A stretch of DNA of 64,000 bases from Oxalobacter paraformigenes (GCF_000158475.2 NZ_KI392031.1:1055786-1119785); one strand, 5' to 3'. Shown: positions 30,384-40,315, counted from the stretch's first letter. Notes: generated by a model from the sequence alone, not told the origin. Program-made: numbers and translations.

Positions 30384-30470
30384 ATGAAAAACTCCGCCAT
30401 GGCATTGAGAGCCCTGTTTATCGTTATAGCCGGTGTTGTTGTTACCACGCTCTTTATTCAGGCAGTTTAA
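30384..30470 (+). CDS. 28-residue single-membrane-span peptide, unknown function
   Basis: The ATG at 30384 follows a TAAGGA ribosome-binding site and opens 28 codons: a short polar/basic start (MKNSAMALR), then a hydrophobic helix (ALFIVIAGVVVTTLFIQ) and AV. A terminator hairpin follows 15 bases after the stop, so this looks like a self-contained transcription unit. The frame is open upstream to 30255, but those residues look random. I do not recognise the family. Confidence 0.55.
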   Translation: MKNSAMALRALFIVIAGVVVTTLFIQAV

Positions 30471-30485
30471 TCAGCTCCAGGCCTG

Positions 30486-30518
30486 GGGAGATTGCGTTAC
30501 GCAATCTCCCTTGTTGTA
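30486..30518 (+). terminator. Rho-independent terminator after the 28-residue peptide gene
   Basis: An 11-bp perfect stem (GGGAGATTGCG, loop TTA, CGCAATCTCCC) is followed by TTGTTGT. The U tract is imperfect but the stem is strong. Confidence 0.75.
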
Positions 30519-31239
30519 TCTACCCATCAAAAATCCTCATAAAAACATTCCATTACCCTCGTTTTTTAGAAAATCTCTCAAGAAACCTCCCCTTGCGGAA
30601 TAATTGATCCGTTCATCCGCCAGTCCGTGAATTATTACCGTGAATATATATGTAAAAATAAGCATATGTATTCATTTTTTATATGTGAAAAAATAAGCAC
30701 ATATAAATCAAAAAAGAGCCTGTCTCAATGGGATAATGTCTTTAAAATCCCGGAAAAAATATTAATGACCGGTTCGATTAATAAAAAACAGGCTTTCCTT
30801 CAATTATTGACCTGAAAAAACCAATATTTACCAACAGTCAATATTCACCCGAAACCAGTTTAATAAAAACAGCGAAAAGCAGATATTCAAAAATACAAGG
30901 GCGCTGAAAAAAGAGGCGTGACCGTAATCCTGCCGCACGATTTACATGTAAATACAAAAAACTTTCCTAAGGAAAAAGAGCCAAAGTTTCCGGGGCGGCC
31001 TGCCCGGGAAAAATCCTTCCTTCCGCCGTATGACGTCGTTTCCCGACACCATCTTGTGAGAGGGGAACCGCCGCAGTCCGGAAGGGTCAAACGTGGAAAC
31101 CGTCCATTCTGCCGCACCCGCCATTCTCCGGATACCGGTCTTTGCCTCCGGCTTTCGTTGCGTGAATGATGCACTCCTCTTCACAGCGGCAGAATTTGCC
31201 GGATAATACGCTACCTGCCGCATTTTCCCTGACGCCACC
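30519..31239. other. Gene-poor intergenic stretch, AT-rich in its first half
   Basis: About 720 bases with no supported gene. The first half is AT-rich and holds two imperfect copies of an ATATGT...AATAAGCA...ATAT unit (30645-30671 and 30681-30708), each partly palindromic. A 7-bp inverted pair (AGCCTGT near 30717, ACAGGCT near 30788) encloses about 64 bases. Short open frames on both strands have no ribosome-binding sites or recognisable motifs. Confidence 0.5.
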
Positions 31240-31953
31240 ATGACAAAGCCCTTTCCGTTCCAGAAAACCGTCTGCCGGTTCCTTTTTTTCTTTATGGCCG
31301 TGCTGGCCGCGCTTCCATCAGCCAAAGCGGGTTCATTTGACGACTGGTTCATTGCCGTCAAGAACGATCAGGCGGGAAAAGTGAAAGAGCTGCTGAAAAA
31401 AGGGTTCGATCCCAACGCCATCGAACCGAAGAGGGGAGACACCGGCCTGATTCTCGCCATGCGGGAAAACTCGATGGACGTCATGGCGGTTCTGCTTTCC
31501 GACAAGAGAACGAAAATTGACACGGAAGCTTTCAATGGCGACAACGCCCTGATGATCGCGTGCTACAACGCCAATGAAAAAGCGGTGAAGACGCTTCTGG
31601 ACAAAGGGGCAAAGGTCAACAAGAACGGCTGGGCGCCGCTTCATTATGCCGCCGCCAGCGGCAACAACCAAATCGTCCGGATGCTGCTGGAAAAGGATGC
31701 CTTCATCGACGCCGTATCGCCCAATGCAACGACCCCCATCATGATGGCGGCACGAAACGGCCATATCTATACCGTCAAACTGCTGCACGACAATGGCGCT
31801 GACCTCACCCTGAAAAACCAGCGCGGTTATTCAGCCATCGACTTCGCCAACGAAAACAAAAACACCGATATCGCCAAAGGCCTGGAATACCGCCTCAAAA
31901 AAGAAGCCGATCTGGAAAAACGGAAAAACGTCCTGCCGCAGTTTCCCTTCTGA
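31240..31953 (+). CDS. Secreted/periplasmic ankyrin-repeat protein
   Basis: A 237-residue protein with a Sec signal peptide (hydrophobic core FLFFFMAVLAALPS, cleavage after SAKA near residue 30). About five ankyrin repeats follow (residues ~35-215), for example APLHYAAASGNNQIVRMLLE and PIMMAARNGHIYTVKLLHDN. The end is a charged helix (RLKKEADLEKRKNV). Ankyrin repeats bind other proteins; the partner is unknown. Its stop codon directly abuts the convergent nadB stop. Confidence 0.85.
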   Translation: MTKPFPFQKTVCRFLFFFMAVLAALPSAKAGSFDDWFIAVKNDQAGKVKELLKKGFDPNAIEPKRGDTGLILAMRENSMDVMAVLLSDKRTKIDTEAFNGDNALMIACYNANEKAVKTLLDKGAKVNKNGWAPLHYAAASGNNQIVRMLLEKDAFIDAVSPNATTPIMMAARNGHIYTVKLLHDNGADLTLKNQRGYSAIDFANENKNTDIAKGLEYRLKKEADLEKRKNVLPQFPF

Positions 31954-33576
31954 TCACGTCCCGGACAGAATGCGTTTTCTGGCGGGCGTCAGCACAGTCG
32001 GCATGGCTTTCGGGAAAGTGGTCGGAAAATCGGAATTGTAATGCAGGCCCCGGCTTTCTTTGCGCGAAAGGGCGCTTTCGACGATCATTGAGGCCACATC
32101 CACCAGATTCCGCAATTCCAGCAGATTGTGGCTGACGATGAAGTTGGCGTAATACTCGTCGATTTCCTCCCGCAACAGATGGATCCGGCGCTGTGCCCGT
32201 TCCAGACGTTTCGTCGTCCGGACAATGCCGACATAGTTCCACATGAACCGGCGCAACTCGTCCCAGTTGTGGGAAATGACAACATCCTCGTTGGCATTGG
32301 AAACGCGGCTTTCGTCCCATTCCGGCAAAACGGGGGAGAGCTCCCGCGGCTGGCTGGCGATGTATTCCGCCGCCGTTTTCCCGATAACCAGGCATTCCAG
32401 CAGGGAATTGCTGGCCAGCCGGTTCGCGCCATGCAAACCGGTACAGGCCGTCTCGCCGACGGCATAGAGATTTTTGATATCGGTTCTGCCTTTGGTATCG
32501 GTCACGACCCCGCCGCAGGTGAAATGGGTGGCGGGCACGATGGGAATCGGCTCTTTGGTGATATCAATGCCGAATTCGAGACAGCGGGCGTAAATCGTCG
32601 GGAAATGTTCCTTCAGAAACTGCGGATCCTGGTGGCTGATATCCAGATGGACATAATCCAGACCGCGTTTTTTCATTTCAAAGTCGATTGATCTCGCCAC
32701 GATATCGCGCGGCGCCAGTTCCGCCCTCGGATCGTGTTCCGGCATGAACCGTTTGCCGGCATCCGCCCCGGCATCCGGCGGCAGTTTCAGAAGGCCGCCT
32801 TCCCCCCGCACCGATTCGGAAATCAGGAAGGATTTGGCATAGGGGTGGTAAAGGCAGGTCGGATGGAACTGCACGAATTCCATATTCGATACGCGGCAAC
32901 CGGCACGCCATGCCATCGCTACCCCGTCACCTGTAGACGTATCCGGATTGGTGGTATAAAGATAAACCTTGCCGGCGCCACCGGTTGCCAGAACGGTATG
33001 GCGCGCGGCAAAGGTATGGACTTTTTCCTCTTCCTCGTTCAAAACGTAGAGGCCATAACATTCAACCGGCCGCTTGTCTTCATAAAGCTTTTCGGACGTA
33101 ATCAGATCGACGGCGAAATGGTTTTCGAAAAGATGGATATTCGGACTGTTCCGGATGATTTTTTCCAGCGTCTGCTGGACGACATGCCCGGTGGCGTCGG
33201 CCGCGTGAATGATGCGCCGCTCGCTGTGACCGCCCTCGCGTGTCAGATGGTAACCCGTCTGGGTGGACTTGTCCGTGGAAAAGGGGACTCCCTGATTGAT
33301 CAGCCAGTTGATGGCTTCCCCGCCGTGTTCGACGATAAACCGGGTAGCGACTTCGTCACACAGCCCCGCGCCGGCGGTCAGGGTGTCTTCAACATGTTTT
33401 TCGATACTGTCCAGTACCGGATCCAGTACAGCGGCAATGCCGCCCTGGGCGAAATTGCTGGCGCTTTCCCACAATGTCCGCTTGCAGATCAGCGCGATTT
33501 TGAACGTCCTGGGAAGACGCAAGGCAACGGACAGGCCTGCCAGCCCGCTGCCGACAATAACGACATCGAAATTCAT
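31954..33576 (-). CDS. nadB: L-aspartate oxidase
   Basis: A 540-residue FAD enzyme that makes iminoaspartate for NAD synthesis. It has the dinucleotide motif VIVGSGLAGLSVALRL at the N-terminus, the HTREGGHSERRIIHA segment, FVQFHPTCLYHP, and ASNSLLECLVIG near residue 390. The C-terminal helical domain is complete. nadA and nadC are not in the window. The 49-residue membrane protein gene lies ~150 bases upstream on the same strand. Confidence 0.94.
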   Translation of the reverse strand: MNFDVVIVGSGLAGLSVALRLPRTFKIALICKRTLWESASNFAQGGIAAVLDPVLDSIEKHVEDTLTAGAGLCDEVATRFIVEHGGEAINWLINQGVPFSTDKSTQTGYHLTREGGHSERRIIHAADATGHVVQQTLEKIIRNSPNIHLFENHFAVDLITSEKLYEDKRPVECYGLYVLNEEEEKVHTFAARHTVLATGGAGKVYLYTTNPDTSTGDGVAMAWRAGCRVSNMEFVQFHPTCLYHPYAKSFLISESVRGEGGLLKLPPDAGADAGKRFMPEHDPRAELAPRDIVARSIDFEMKKRGLDYVHLDISHQDPQFLKEHFPTIYARCLEFGIDITKEPIPIVPATHFTCGGVVTDTKGRTDIKNLYAVGETACTGLHGANRLASNSLLECLVIGKTAAEYIASQPRELSPVLPEWDESRVSNANEDVVISHNWDELRRFMWNYVGIVRTTKRLERAQRRIHLLREEIDEYYANFIVSHNLLELRNLVDVASMIVESALSRKESRGLHYNSDFPTTFPKAMPTVLTPARKRILSGT

Positions 33577-33730
33577 GACTTTTCTTACCGGAATAAATTG
33601 TTTTCAAAGCAAACACTATATTCCATTGAACGCGATTCGTCATGTATTTTGACGCTCTGCAAAAAAGTGGGGAAACGGACTTTTCCCATGCAGCGACCAT
33701 CTGCCTGTCAGGGGAAAAACGCGGTTTCCG

Positions 33731-33880
33731 TCAGGACGATCGTCTTCCCGTCAACAAGCCGAAAAGCAGGACGACGACCGCGGCAATCAGCAGCAAATGG
33801 ACAAACCCGCCAAACAGATGCGTTGTCAGTAACCCGATAATCCACAAAATGAAAAGTATGACCGCGATAGTGTAGAGCAT
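33731..33880 (-). CDS. Small lmo0937-type (DUF5670) membrane protein
   Basis: A 49-residue protein with two hydrophobic helices (YTIAVILFILWIIGLLT and FVHLLLIAAVVVLLFGLL) and a basic end (GRRSS). This matches the lmo0937/DUF5670 pattern MLYTIAVIL..LWLLGL....GGF.H.LL. I start at the ATG at 33880, which has a GGGAG site 6 bases upstream; the frame is open further up but those residues do not fit. Function unknown; such genes are often stress-induced in other bacteria. Confidence 0.75.
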   Translation of the reverse strand: MLYTIAVILFILWIIGLLTTHLFGGFVHLLLIAAVVVLLFGLLTGRRSS

Positions 33881-34156
33881 GGACTTCTCCCGGAAACGGT
33901 TGGCGGCGGCACAACAATCGGCCGCCTGCATGGTCTATTTACGACCGTTTCCGGCAAAAGCAGTTCCGGTAACCATTTGGTAAAAGTAAAATGAAGGGAA
34001 AACACGATGAAAATCGCAAGCCAAAATGGCCGCCGATTGCGCGGGTACCTTTCCGGAAAATCCGGATTTCCGGAGTTTTCCTGCCGGAAAAAGCGGCGTG
34101 GCGTTTCCGGTCACGAGCCATCGCTTGCGGCATTAACCTGACTGAAAGGAACTGTG

Positions 34157-34945
34157 ATGAAAAAACTGGGATTTATCGGGATGGGAAACATGGCGTCCGC
34201 CATACTGCTGGGCGCTGTCAGGTCAGGTTTTTTAAAAGGGGAAGAATCCATCGCCTACGACTTAAACGGTTTCAAGCTGGACGACCTGAACAAGAAATGC
34301 GGGATGGCCAAAGCCGCTTCGGCAGCCGAAGCGATCGACAACAGTGAGATCGTTTTGCTGGCTGTGAAACCGAAAATCGTGGAAAGCGTCCTGAACGAAA
34401 ACCGCGACAGGCTGAAAAACAAGACCCTGCTGTCGGTGGCCGCCGGCTGGCAATACAGCCGCCTGCGCCGTTTTCTGGACAACTCCACCCATATTTGCGC
34501 CATCATGCCGAACACACCGGCCATGGTGGGCGAGGGCATGACGATTATCGAATCCACAAACGACCTGTCCCCGAAAGAACTGATTTTCACCCGCAAACTG
34601 TTCAGTGCACTGGGAGAAGTGGAAGAACTTTCCAGCGACCTGATGGGCATTGGGGGCACCTTGTCCGGTTGCGGCCCCGCATGGGTTTTCATGATGATCG
34701 AGGCGCTGGCCGACGGCGCGGTCTATTACGGCTTGCCGCGAGACATCGCTTACAAGCTGGCCAGCCAGACGGTTCTCGGTTCCGGAAAAATGGCAAGAGA
34801 CACCAAAACGCATCCCGGCAAACTGAAAGACGACGTCTGCTCGCCGGGCGGCATTACCATTCGCGGCGTGAAAGCGCTTGAGGCAGGCGGATTGCGGATT
34901 GCAATGATGAATGCCATGGAAGCCGCATACAAAAAACCCGACTGA
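34157..34945 (+). CDS. proC: Pyrroline-5-carboxylate reductase
   Basis: A 262-residue NAD(P)H enzyme for the last step of proline synthesis. The Rossmann motif GFIGMGNMASAIL is at the N-terminus. The C-terminal signature runs DDVCSPGGITIRGVKALE, and MPNTPAMVGEGMT is in the middle. GTG 34154 and ATG 34157 are adjacent; AGGA spacing favours the ATG. A hairpin at 34963-34989 follows the gene. Confidence 0.94.
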   Translation: MKKLGFIGMGNMASAILLGAVRSGFLKGEESIAYDLNGFKLDDLNKKCGMAKAASAAEAIDNSEIVLLAVKPKIVESVLNENRDRLKNKTLLSVAAGWQYSRLRRFLDNSTHICAIMPNTPAMVGEGMTIIESTNDLSPKELIFTRKLFSALGEVEELSSDLMGIGGTLSGCGPAWVFMMIEALADGAVYYGLPRDIAYKLASQTVLGSGKMARDTKTHPGKLKDDVCSPGGITIRGVKALEAGGLRIAMMNAMEAAYKKPD

Positions 34946-34962
34946 TTGCCGGAACGGTAAAA

Positions 34963-34989
34963 GAATGGCCAAAACCCTTTTGGCCATTC
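34963..34989 (+). terminator. Strong hairpin after proC, without a T tract
   Basis: A perfect 12-bp stem (GAATGGCCAAAA, loop CCC, TTTTGGCCATTC) starts 18 bases after the proC stop. It is followed by CCCC, so it is not a classical intrinsic terminator; it may act in RNA stability or with an A/T-rich stem end. Confidence 0.5.
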
Positions 34990-35115
34990 CCCCGGATTTT
35001 CCTGCGCCTGCGCTCAGAAAGTCTGCACGCATTCCACAACAGACGATGGCGTCGTCCCCGGTTTTGCCGAAGAAACGATACCGTTCCGACAATCTGAACA
35101 ATCAAGGATAAACGA

Positions 35116-36342
35116 ATGGCCTGCTCATTAGGAAATATTTCCACGCTCTTGAAACTTCGTCCGTTCTTCAGACCTCGTATTCTTCCTGTTCTTTTTATCT
35201 TCTGGACCCTGCCTGTCCTGGCAAATTCCGCCATTTTCCAACCTGCGGATGAGTCAGTAGAACCGGTTCGGGAGGATGCTCATTCTGTCTGTGTTGTAAA
35301 ATGGGCAACACGGCAAGGAAACAGTCCGGCAGAAAACCGTGAATTGCTGTCATGGTGTCAAAAAGCGGCTGAACACGGAAAAGCAGCTGCCCAGAATATC
35401 CTGGGCAATATTTACTTAAAGGGCATAGGTACCCCCAAAGATTCCCGTAAAGCCGTCTTCTGGTATAAAAAAGCGGCCGATCAGGGATATGCATGGGCAC
35501 AAACCATGCTCGGCAATGCCTTTTACGATGGAGACGGAATCGAAAAAGACTTTCACAAGGCCATTTTATGGTGGAACAAAGCCGCCCTTCAAAACGACGT
35601 CCTGGCGTACTATAATCTCGGTCTTGCTTATCGCTATGGAAAAGGCGTCGAAAAAAACCCGCATACCGCCTTTTTCTGGTGGGAAAAAGCAGCCGCACAG
35701 GATTACGCCTTGGCCCAGAATACCCTGGGATATGCCTATGAGAAAGGCATCGGAACCGAAAAAAATCCGGAAAAGGCGCTATTTTGGTGGAAAAAAGCCG
35801 CTGCACAAAACGATGCGGCAGCCCAATATAATCTGGGACGTGCTTACTTTTACGGCAGAGGAACCGAAAAAAACCCGGAAGAAGCTGTATTCTGGTTGCG
35901 TAAAGCGGCCGATCAGGAACAACCTTCAGCACAGGAATTGCTGGGTTTGGCCTATGAAAGGGGTGAGGGCATTGGAAAAGATCCGGACAAAGCCGTTTAC
36001 TGGTACGAAAAAGCGTCGCTTAACGGCAGCGTAGCAGCCCAAACAAAACTTGGCCTGACTTACCTGACTGATAACCGTAGTCCTGAAAACGATCAAAAAG
36101 GCATTTCATGGTTGAAAAAAGCCGCAAGACAAGGAGAAGCAAATGCCCAGGCAACTCTCGGTCTGGCTTATCTTTCCGGTCGCGGCGTTCCCCAAAACCG
36201 CTTTTATGCCTGTGCGATTTCTTGCCATGCCGCCAGCAAAACCCCGATAGCCGCCGCATTGTGCAACGAATTGAAACACAAAATGACGCCCGAAGAAATC
36301 AGGCGTACCCGGCTCATTCAGGTGAAACCGCTTTTTGACTGA
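35116..36342 (+). CDS. Sel1-repeat protein, secreted or periplasmic
   Basis: A 408-residue protein with a basic start, a hydrophobic signal segment (ILPVLFIFWTLPVLA, cleavage near residue 37), then a short linker. Eight Sel1 repeats of exactly 36 residues each follow (residues ~90-377), with units such as AQYNLGRAYFYGRGTEKNP. The repeats form a TPR-like scaffold for protein binding. The last repeat has two extra Cys. Partner unknown. An SD-like AAGGA lies 10 bases before the ATG. Confidence 0.88.
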   Translation: MACSLGNISTLLKLRPFFRPRILPVLFIFWTLPVLANSAIFQPADESVEPVREDAHSVCVVKWATRQGNSPAENRELLSWCQKAAEHGKAAAQNILGNIYLKGIGTPKDSRKAVFWYKKAADQGYAWAQTMLGNAFYDGDGIEKDFHKAILWWNKAALQNDVLAYYNLGLAYRYGKGVEKNPHTAFFWWEKAAAQDYALAQNTLGYAYEKGIGTEKNPEKALFWWKKAAAQNDAAAQYNLGRAYFYGRGTEKNPEEAVFWLRKAADQEQPSAQELLGLAYERGEGIGKDPDKAVYWYEKASLNGSVAAQTKLGLTYLTDNRSPENDQKGISWLKKAARQGEANAQATLGLAYLSGRGVPQNRFYACAISCHAASKTPIAAALCNELKHKMTPEEIRRTRLIQVKPLFD

Positions 36343-36400
36343 AAGTGGGCCCGCCATCGATACACGATAAACCTTCACTCAGACCGAACGGAAAAAACGC

Positions 36401-38098
36401 TTATTCCAAACCTTCCGCGTGTTCGACAATGAGCTGGACAGACGTTTTGCCATTGTATTCGTTGGCGTCCAGCCGGTAGGCCAGCCTGACACGCCGGGGC
36501 AAAAGCTCGGTACTGCCGAACCGGATAGCCGTATAGTAACGGTCGTTTTTTTGCAGTTGCAGTCTTGAATGCCGGTCTTTCAGGATACGCTGGTTGATTA
36601 CCGTGAACTCGTCGCAGAAAAGCGGGGGTGGAAAACCGTGGCCCCATACCTGCGTTTCCAGCAATTCGATGAAATCCAGACTGAAACAGTCGTCGTCAAG
36701 GGAACCGTCCGTTTCGATCTGGCGCTCTAGCTGCGTCTGCGTCAGCCACTCACGCGCGACTGCCTCGAACGCTTCGGAAAAAGCGTCGAATCCGCCGGAT
36801 CGCAAGGTCAGGCCGGCCGCCATCGCATGGCCGCCAAACTGGACGATCAGGCCGGGATGCCGCTTGGCGATCAGATCCAGGGCATCGCGCAAATGGAATT
36901 CCGGAATGGATCGTCCCGATCCGCGGATTTCCCCATCCTTGCCGGTGGCAAAGGCCATTGTCGGCCGGAAATGCTTCTCCTTGATGCGGGAAGCCAGAAT
37001 GCCGATAATGCCCTGATGCCAGTCTTCCGACAGCACGCAGAGGGTGGCCCGGTTCTCCGGATGGACTTTGGCGATTTTCTCCCGCGCCTCGATGCGCATA
37101 TCCGCCTCGATTTCCCGCCGCTCGATATTGATCCGGTTCAGTTCTTCCGCCATCTGAAAAGCACGGGATTCATCATCGGTCAAAAGGCATTCAATGCCCA
37201 GCCCCATGTCCGACAGACGGCCCGCGGCGTTCAGTCGGGGACCGACGGCAAAACCCAGATCGAAAGACGACGCTTTCCGGAAATCCCGTCCGGAAACGCG
37301 GAAGAGGGCGGCTACACCGGCCTGCATGACGCCCGAACGGATACGGCGCAGGCCCTGCGCCACCAGAATCCGGTTATTCGCATCCAGCCTGACCACATCG
37401 GCAAATGTCCCCAGCGCGACCAGATCGAGCAAATGGTCAAGCCGGGGTTGCGTTTTTTCATCGAACACCTTCCGTCGCCGCATTTCGGCTCTCAGGGCCA
37501 GCAATACATAAAACATGACGCCGACGCCAGCCAGACTTTTGCTGGGAAACGTGCAGTCCGGCTGATTGGGATTGACGACAATGCAGTTTTTCGGCAATTC
37601 GTCACCCGGCAAATGATGGTCTGTTACCAGCACGTCCATTTGCAGCTCAACCGCCCGCCCGATGCCTTCCAGACTGGCAATACCGTTATCGACCGTGACC
37701 AGCACGTCGGTTGCATGCTGTTTTTTCGCTTCGTCCACAATGGCCGGCGTCAGTCCGTAACCGTTGTCGAACCGGTTCGGAACCATATAATCAGCCTGTG
37801 CGCCCAGCAGTTTCAGGCCACGCAAGGCCAGGGCGCAGGCCGTTGCCCCGTCACAGTCGTAATCCGCAACGACCGTGATCTTCCTGCCAAGAGCAATGGC
37901 ATCCGCCAGAAAAGAAGCGGCCCGGTCAATATGAAGCAGACGCCCCGGAGGAATCAGGCCGGAAAGCCCGGTGGACAATTCGGCAGGGTCGGAAATGCCG
38001 CGCGCGGCAAAAATCCGGGCGAGAACGGGATGGACTCCTGTACGGCACAAATCCTGAAAAGCTTTGGCGGGGAAAGAACGGACGACGATTCGGGTCAT
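36401..38098 (-). CDS. recJ: Single-stranded-DNA exonuclease RecJ
   Basis: A 565-residue DHH nuclease. Conserved segments in order are VVADYDCDGATACALAL, VDNGIASLEGI, VTDHHLPGDELP, and the DHHA1 part with FGGHAMAAGLTL. RecJ degrades 5' single strands in RecF-pathway recombination, base-excision and mismatch repair. Full length. Confidence 0.94.
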   Translation of the reverse strand: MTRIVVRSFPAKAFQDLCRTGVHPVLARIFAARGISDPAELSTGLSGLIPPGRLLHIDRAASFLADAIALGRKITVVADYDCDGATACALALRGLKLLGAQADYMVPNRFDNGYGLTPAIVDEAKKQHATDVLVTVDNGIASLEGIGRAVELQMDVLVTDHHLPGDELPKNCIVVNPNQPDCTFPSKSLAGVGVMFYVLLALRAEMRRRKVFDEKTQPRLDHLLDLVALGTFADVVRLDANNRILVAQGLRRIRSGVMQAGVAALFRVSGRDFRKASSFDLGFAVGPRLNAAGRLSDMGLGIECLLTDDESRAFQMAEELNRINIERREIEADMRIEAREKIAKVHPENRATLCVLSEDWHQGIIGILASRIKEKHFRPTMAFATGKDGEIRGSGRSIPEFHLRDALDLIAKRHPGLIVQFGGHAMAAGLTLRSGGFDAFSEAFEAVAREWLTQTQLERQIETDGSLDDDCFSLDFIELLETQVWGHGFPPPLFCDEFTVINQRILKDRHSRLQLQKNDRYYTAIRFGSTELLPRRVRLAYRLDANEYNGKTSVQLIVEHAEGLE

Positions 38099-38367
38099 GA
38101 CTGCAAAATTTCATTCGGGCGGATACGGGAATGAAGAAGGAACGGCCAGACCCATACCGCAAAGACCGTATTCTCGCACTATTTCGTGCTCCCGTGAAAC
38201 TTTTCAGCCAGGGTTTTGTCATTGCCATCCTGGATCAGGGCGTTTGTCCGGGCGCAGGCGGCCCGGTTTTCGCAACAGCCCTGCGATAAAGCAAGCCGAT
38301 TGCCGATCCGTGTGTGACGACACACCGAATATATGGCAAACTGTGCCATCTCGATGGGGGAATCACG

Positions 38368-39636
38368 TTGAAAATTTTTTCCAATCTGCCGTTTGAATGG
38401 CTTGTCGGACTGCGTTATCTCCGTTCCGGCAAACGCAGCGGCCGCAACCGGTTCATTTCATTCATTTCGCTGATATCCATGACGGGCATCGCACTGGGCG
38501 TCGCTGCCCTGATTATTGTCATGTCCGTCATGAACGGCTTCCAGAAAGAAGTCCGCGACCGGATGCTGTCGGTCTTGCCGCATATCGAAGTCCAGGATAT
38601 TTACGGATCGCTTCCCGACTGGCGGAAAACAGCCGAAACCGCCAGGCAGAACCCGGAAGTGACCGGCACCGCACCCTATGTCATCGGTCAGGCGCTGGTC
38701 ACCCGCAACGACACGATGCGTGGCGTCATCGTGCGCGGCATCGAACCGAAAGAAGAACCCAACGTCTCCGAAATCGCCCGCCAGTTCATTGCCGGCAAAC
38801 TGGGCGATCTGCAACCGGACTCCTTCAACATCGCCATCGGCAAGGAACTGGCCCGCATGCTGCGCATCGGCCCCGGCGACAAACTGACGGTCGTCATTCC
38901 GCAAGGGCAGGTCACGCCTGCCGGCGTATTGCCGCGCCTGAAACAGTTCACGGTCTCCGGCATATTCGAGGCCGGTCATTTTGAATTCGATTCCACGCTC
39001 GCGTTCGTCAACATGGAAGACGCCATGCGCATGTTCAGGACAAACGCACCAACCGGATTGCGCATTCAAATCAAGGACATGCAGGAAGCTCCTCAGGTAG
39101 CGCATGAAATCGGTCTCCTGCTTTCCGACGACGACGTCATCGTGCGCGACTGGTCGAAACAGAACCGCAACTGGTTCGCGGCCGTCCAGACCGAAAAGAA
39201 AATGATGTTCATCATCCTCATGCTGATCATTGCGGTTGCCACCTTCAATCTGGTCTCGACACTCGTCATGACCGTCACCGAAAAACAGGCCGATATCGCC
39301 ATATTGCGCACGCTCGGCGCCTCGCCCCGTTCGATCATGAAAATTTTCATGATACAGGGAGCGCTGGCCGGCATCTTCGGAACGCTGATCGGGCTGGGAT
39401 TCGGCATGCTGGTGGCCGTCAACATCGACGTCATCGTCCCCTTCATCGAACGGCTTTTCGGTTTCCAGTTCCTGCCGAAAGACATTTACCTGATCAGTTC
39501 CCTGCCGTCCGATCTGCGTCTGACGGATGTGCTGGTCATCGGCGGCGCATCCATCGTCCTGTCTTTCCTGGCGACCCTTTATCCCAGCTGGAGCGCCGCC
39601 AAGGTCAACCCCGCGGAGGCACTGCGTTATGAATGA
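38368..39636 (+). CDS. lolC: Lipoprotein-releasing system permease LolC/LolE
   Basis: A 422-residue inner-membrane permease of the Lol ABC transporter that extracts lipoproteins for delivery to LolA. It has one N-terminal membrane helix after [13 protein letters not shown], a periplasmic MacB-like domain (~residues 50-250) and three C-terminal helices, ending in the family tail [19 protein letters not shown] choose the TTG at 38368: it follows a GGGGGAA site and gives the family N-terminus ([17 protein letters not shown]). The frame continues upstream to ATG 38314, but those residues do not fit. The gene overlaps lolD by 8 bases. Only one LolC/E-type permease is present here, as in LolF-type systems. 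Confidence 0.9.
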   Translation: MKIFSNLPFEWLVGLRYLRSGKRSGRNRFISFISLISMTGIALGVAALIIVMSVMNGFQKEVRDRMLSVLPHIEVQDIYGSLPDWRKTAETARQNPEVTGTAPYVIGQALVTRNDTMRGVIVRGIEPKEEPNVSEIARQFIAGKLGDLQPDSFNIAIGKELARMLRIGPGDKLTVVIPQGQVTPAGVLPRLKQFTVSGIFEAGHFEFDSTLAFVNMEDAMRMFRTNAPTGLRIQIKDMQEAPQVAHEIGLLLSDDDVIVRDWSKQNRNWFAAVQTEKKMMFIILMLIIAVATFNLVSTLVMTVTEKQADIAILRTLGASPRSIMKIFMIQGALAGIFGTLIGLGFGMLVAVNIDVIVPFIERLFGFQFLPKDIYLISSLPSDLRLTDVLVIGGASIVLSFLATLYPSWSAAKVNPAEALRYE

Positions 39637-40315
39637 AACCGTTTTGGCGTGCGAAGGACTGTGCAAAACGTTCCGGCAGGGAAACTATACCGTCAACGTG
39701 TTAAACGACATCCGCTTTGAAGTCAGGGCGGGAGAGCGTATTGCCATTGTCGGCGCGTCCGGTTCCGGCAAATCGACGCTCCTGCATTTGCTGGGCGGAC
39801 TCGATACGCCCACCGCCGGGTCCGTCACGCTTGGCGGCCGGAATCTCGCCAATCTGAACGAAACGCGGCGCGGCGAATTGCGCAACCGGGCGCTGGGCTT
39901 CGTTTACCAGTTCCACCATCTGTTGCCCGAATTTTCGGCGCTGGACAACGTCGCCATGCCGCTGATGATCCGCCGGGAAAACCGCGCGGCGGCACAGCAA
40001 GCGGCCCGTGCGATCCTTTCGCGCGTCGGGCTCGACAACCGCGTCATCCACGTGCCGGGTGAACTTTCCGGCGGCGAACGGCAACGCGTCGCGCTGGCAC
40101 GCGCGCTCGTCACCCATCCAGCCTGCGTGCTGGCAGATGAACCGACCGGCAATCTGGACCGGCCGACGGCACAGCAGATATTCGACCTGATGCTGGAACT
40201 CTCGACCACCCTGAAAATCGCTTTCGTCATCGTCACGCATGATAGCGATCTGGCCGGACGCTGCGACAAAATTTACCGCATGTCGGAAAAAGGCCTGCAA
40301 AAATTATCCGGATAA
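39629..40315 (+). CDS. lolD: Lipoprotein-releasing ABC ATPase LolD
   Basis: A 228-residue ABC ATPase with Walker [10 protein letters not shown], the LolD-type Q-loop region [16 protein letters not shown], signature [10 protein letters not shown], Walker [14 protein letters not shown] and the switch His in VTHD. It energises LolC. The start at 39629 lies within the last codons of lolC, so translation is likely coupled. Confidence 0.95.
   Translation: MNETVLACEGLCKTFRQGNYTVNVLNDIRFEVRAGERIAIVGASGSGKSTLLHLLGGLDTPTAGSVTLGGRNLANLNETRRGELRNRALGFVYQFHHLLPEFSALDNVAMPLMIRRENRAAAQQAARAILSRVGLDNRVIHVPGELSGGERQRVALARALVTHPACVLADEPTGNLDRPTAQQIFDLMLELSTTLKIAFVIVTHDSDLAGRCDKIYRMSEKGLQKLSG

Noticed and set aside
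30716-30795. Insertion-sequence or MITE ends suggested by AGCCTGT and ACAGGCT
   Set aside because: The inverted pair is only 7 bases, with no flanking target duplication and no second copy in the window.
30627-30815. 62-codon AT-rich frame downstream of the 28-residue peptide gene
   Set aside because: It runs through the repeated AT-rich units, lacks a ribosome-binding site, and has no hydrophobic or conserved feature.
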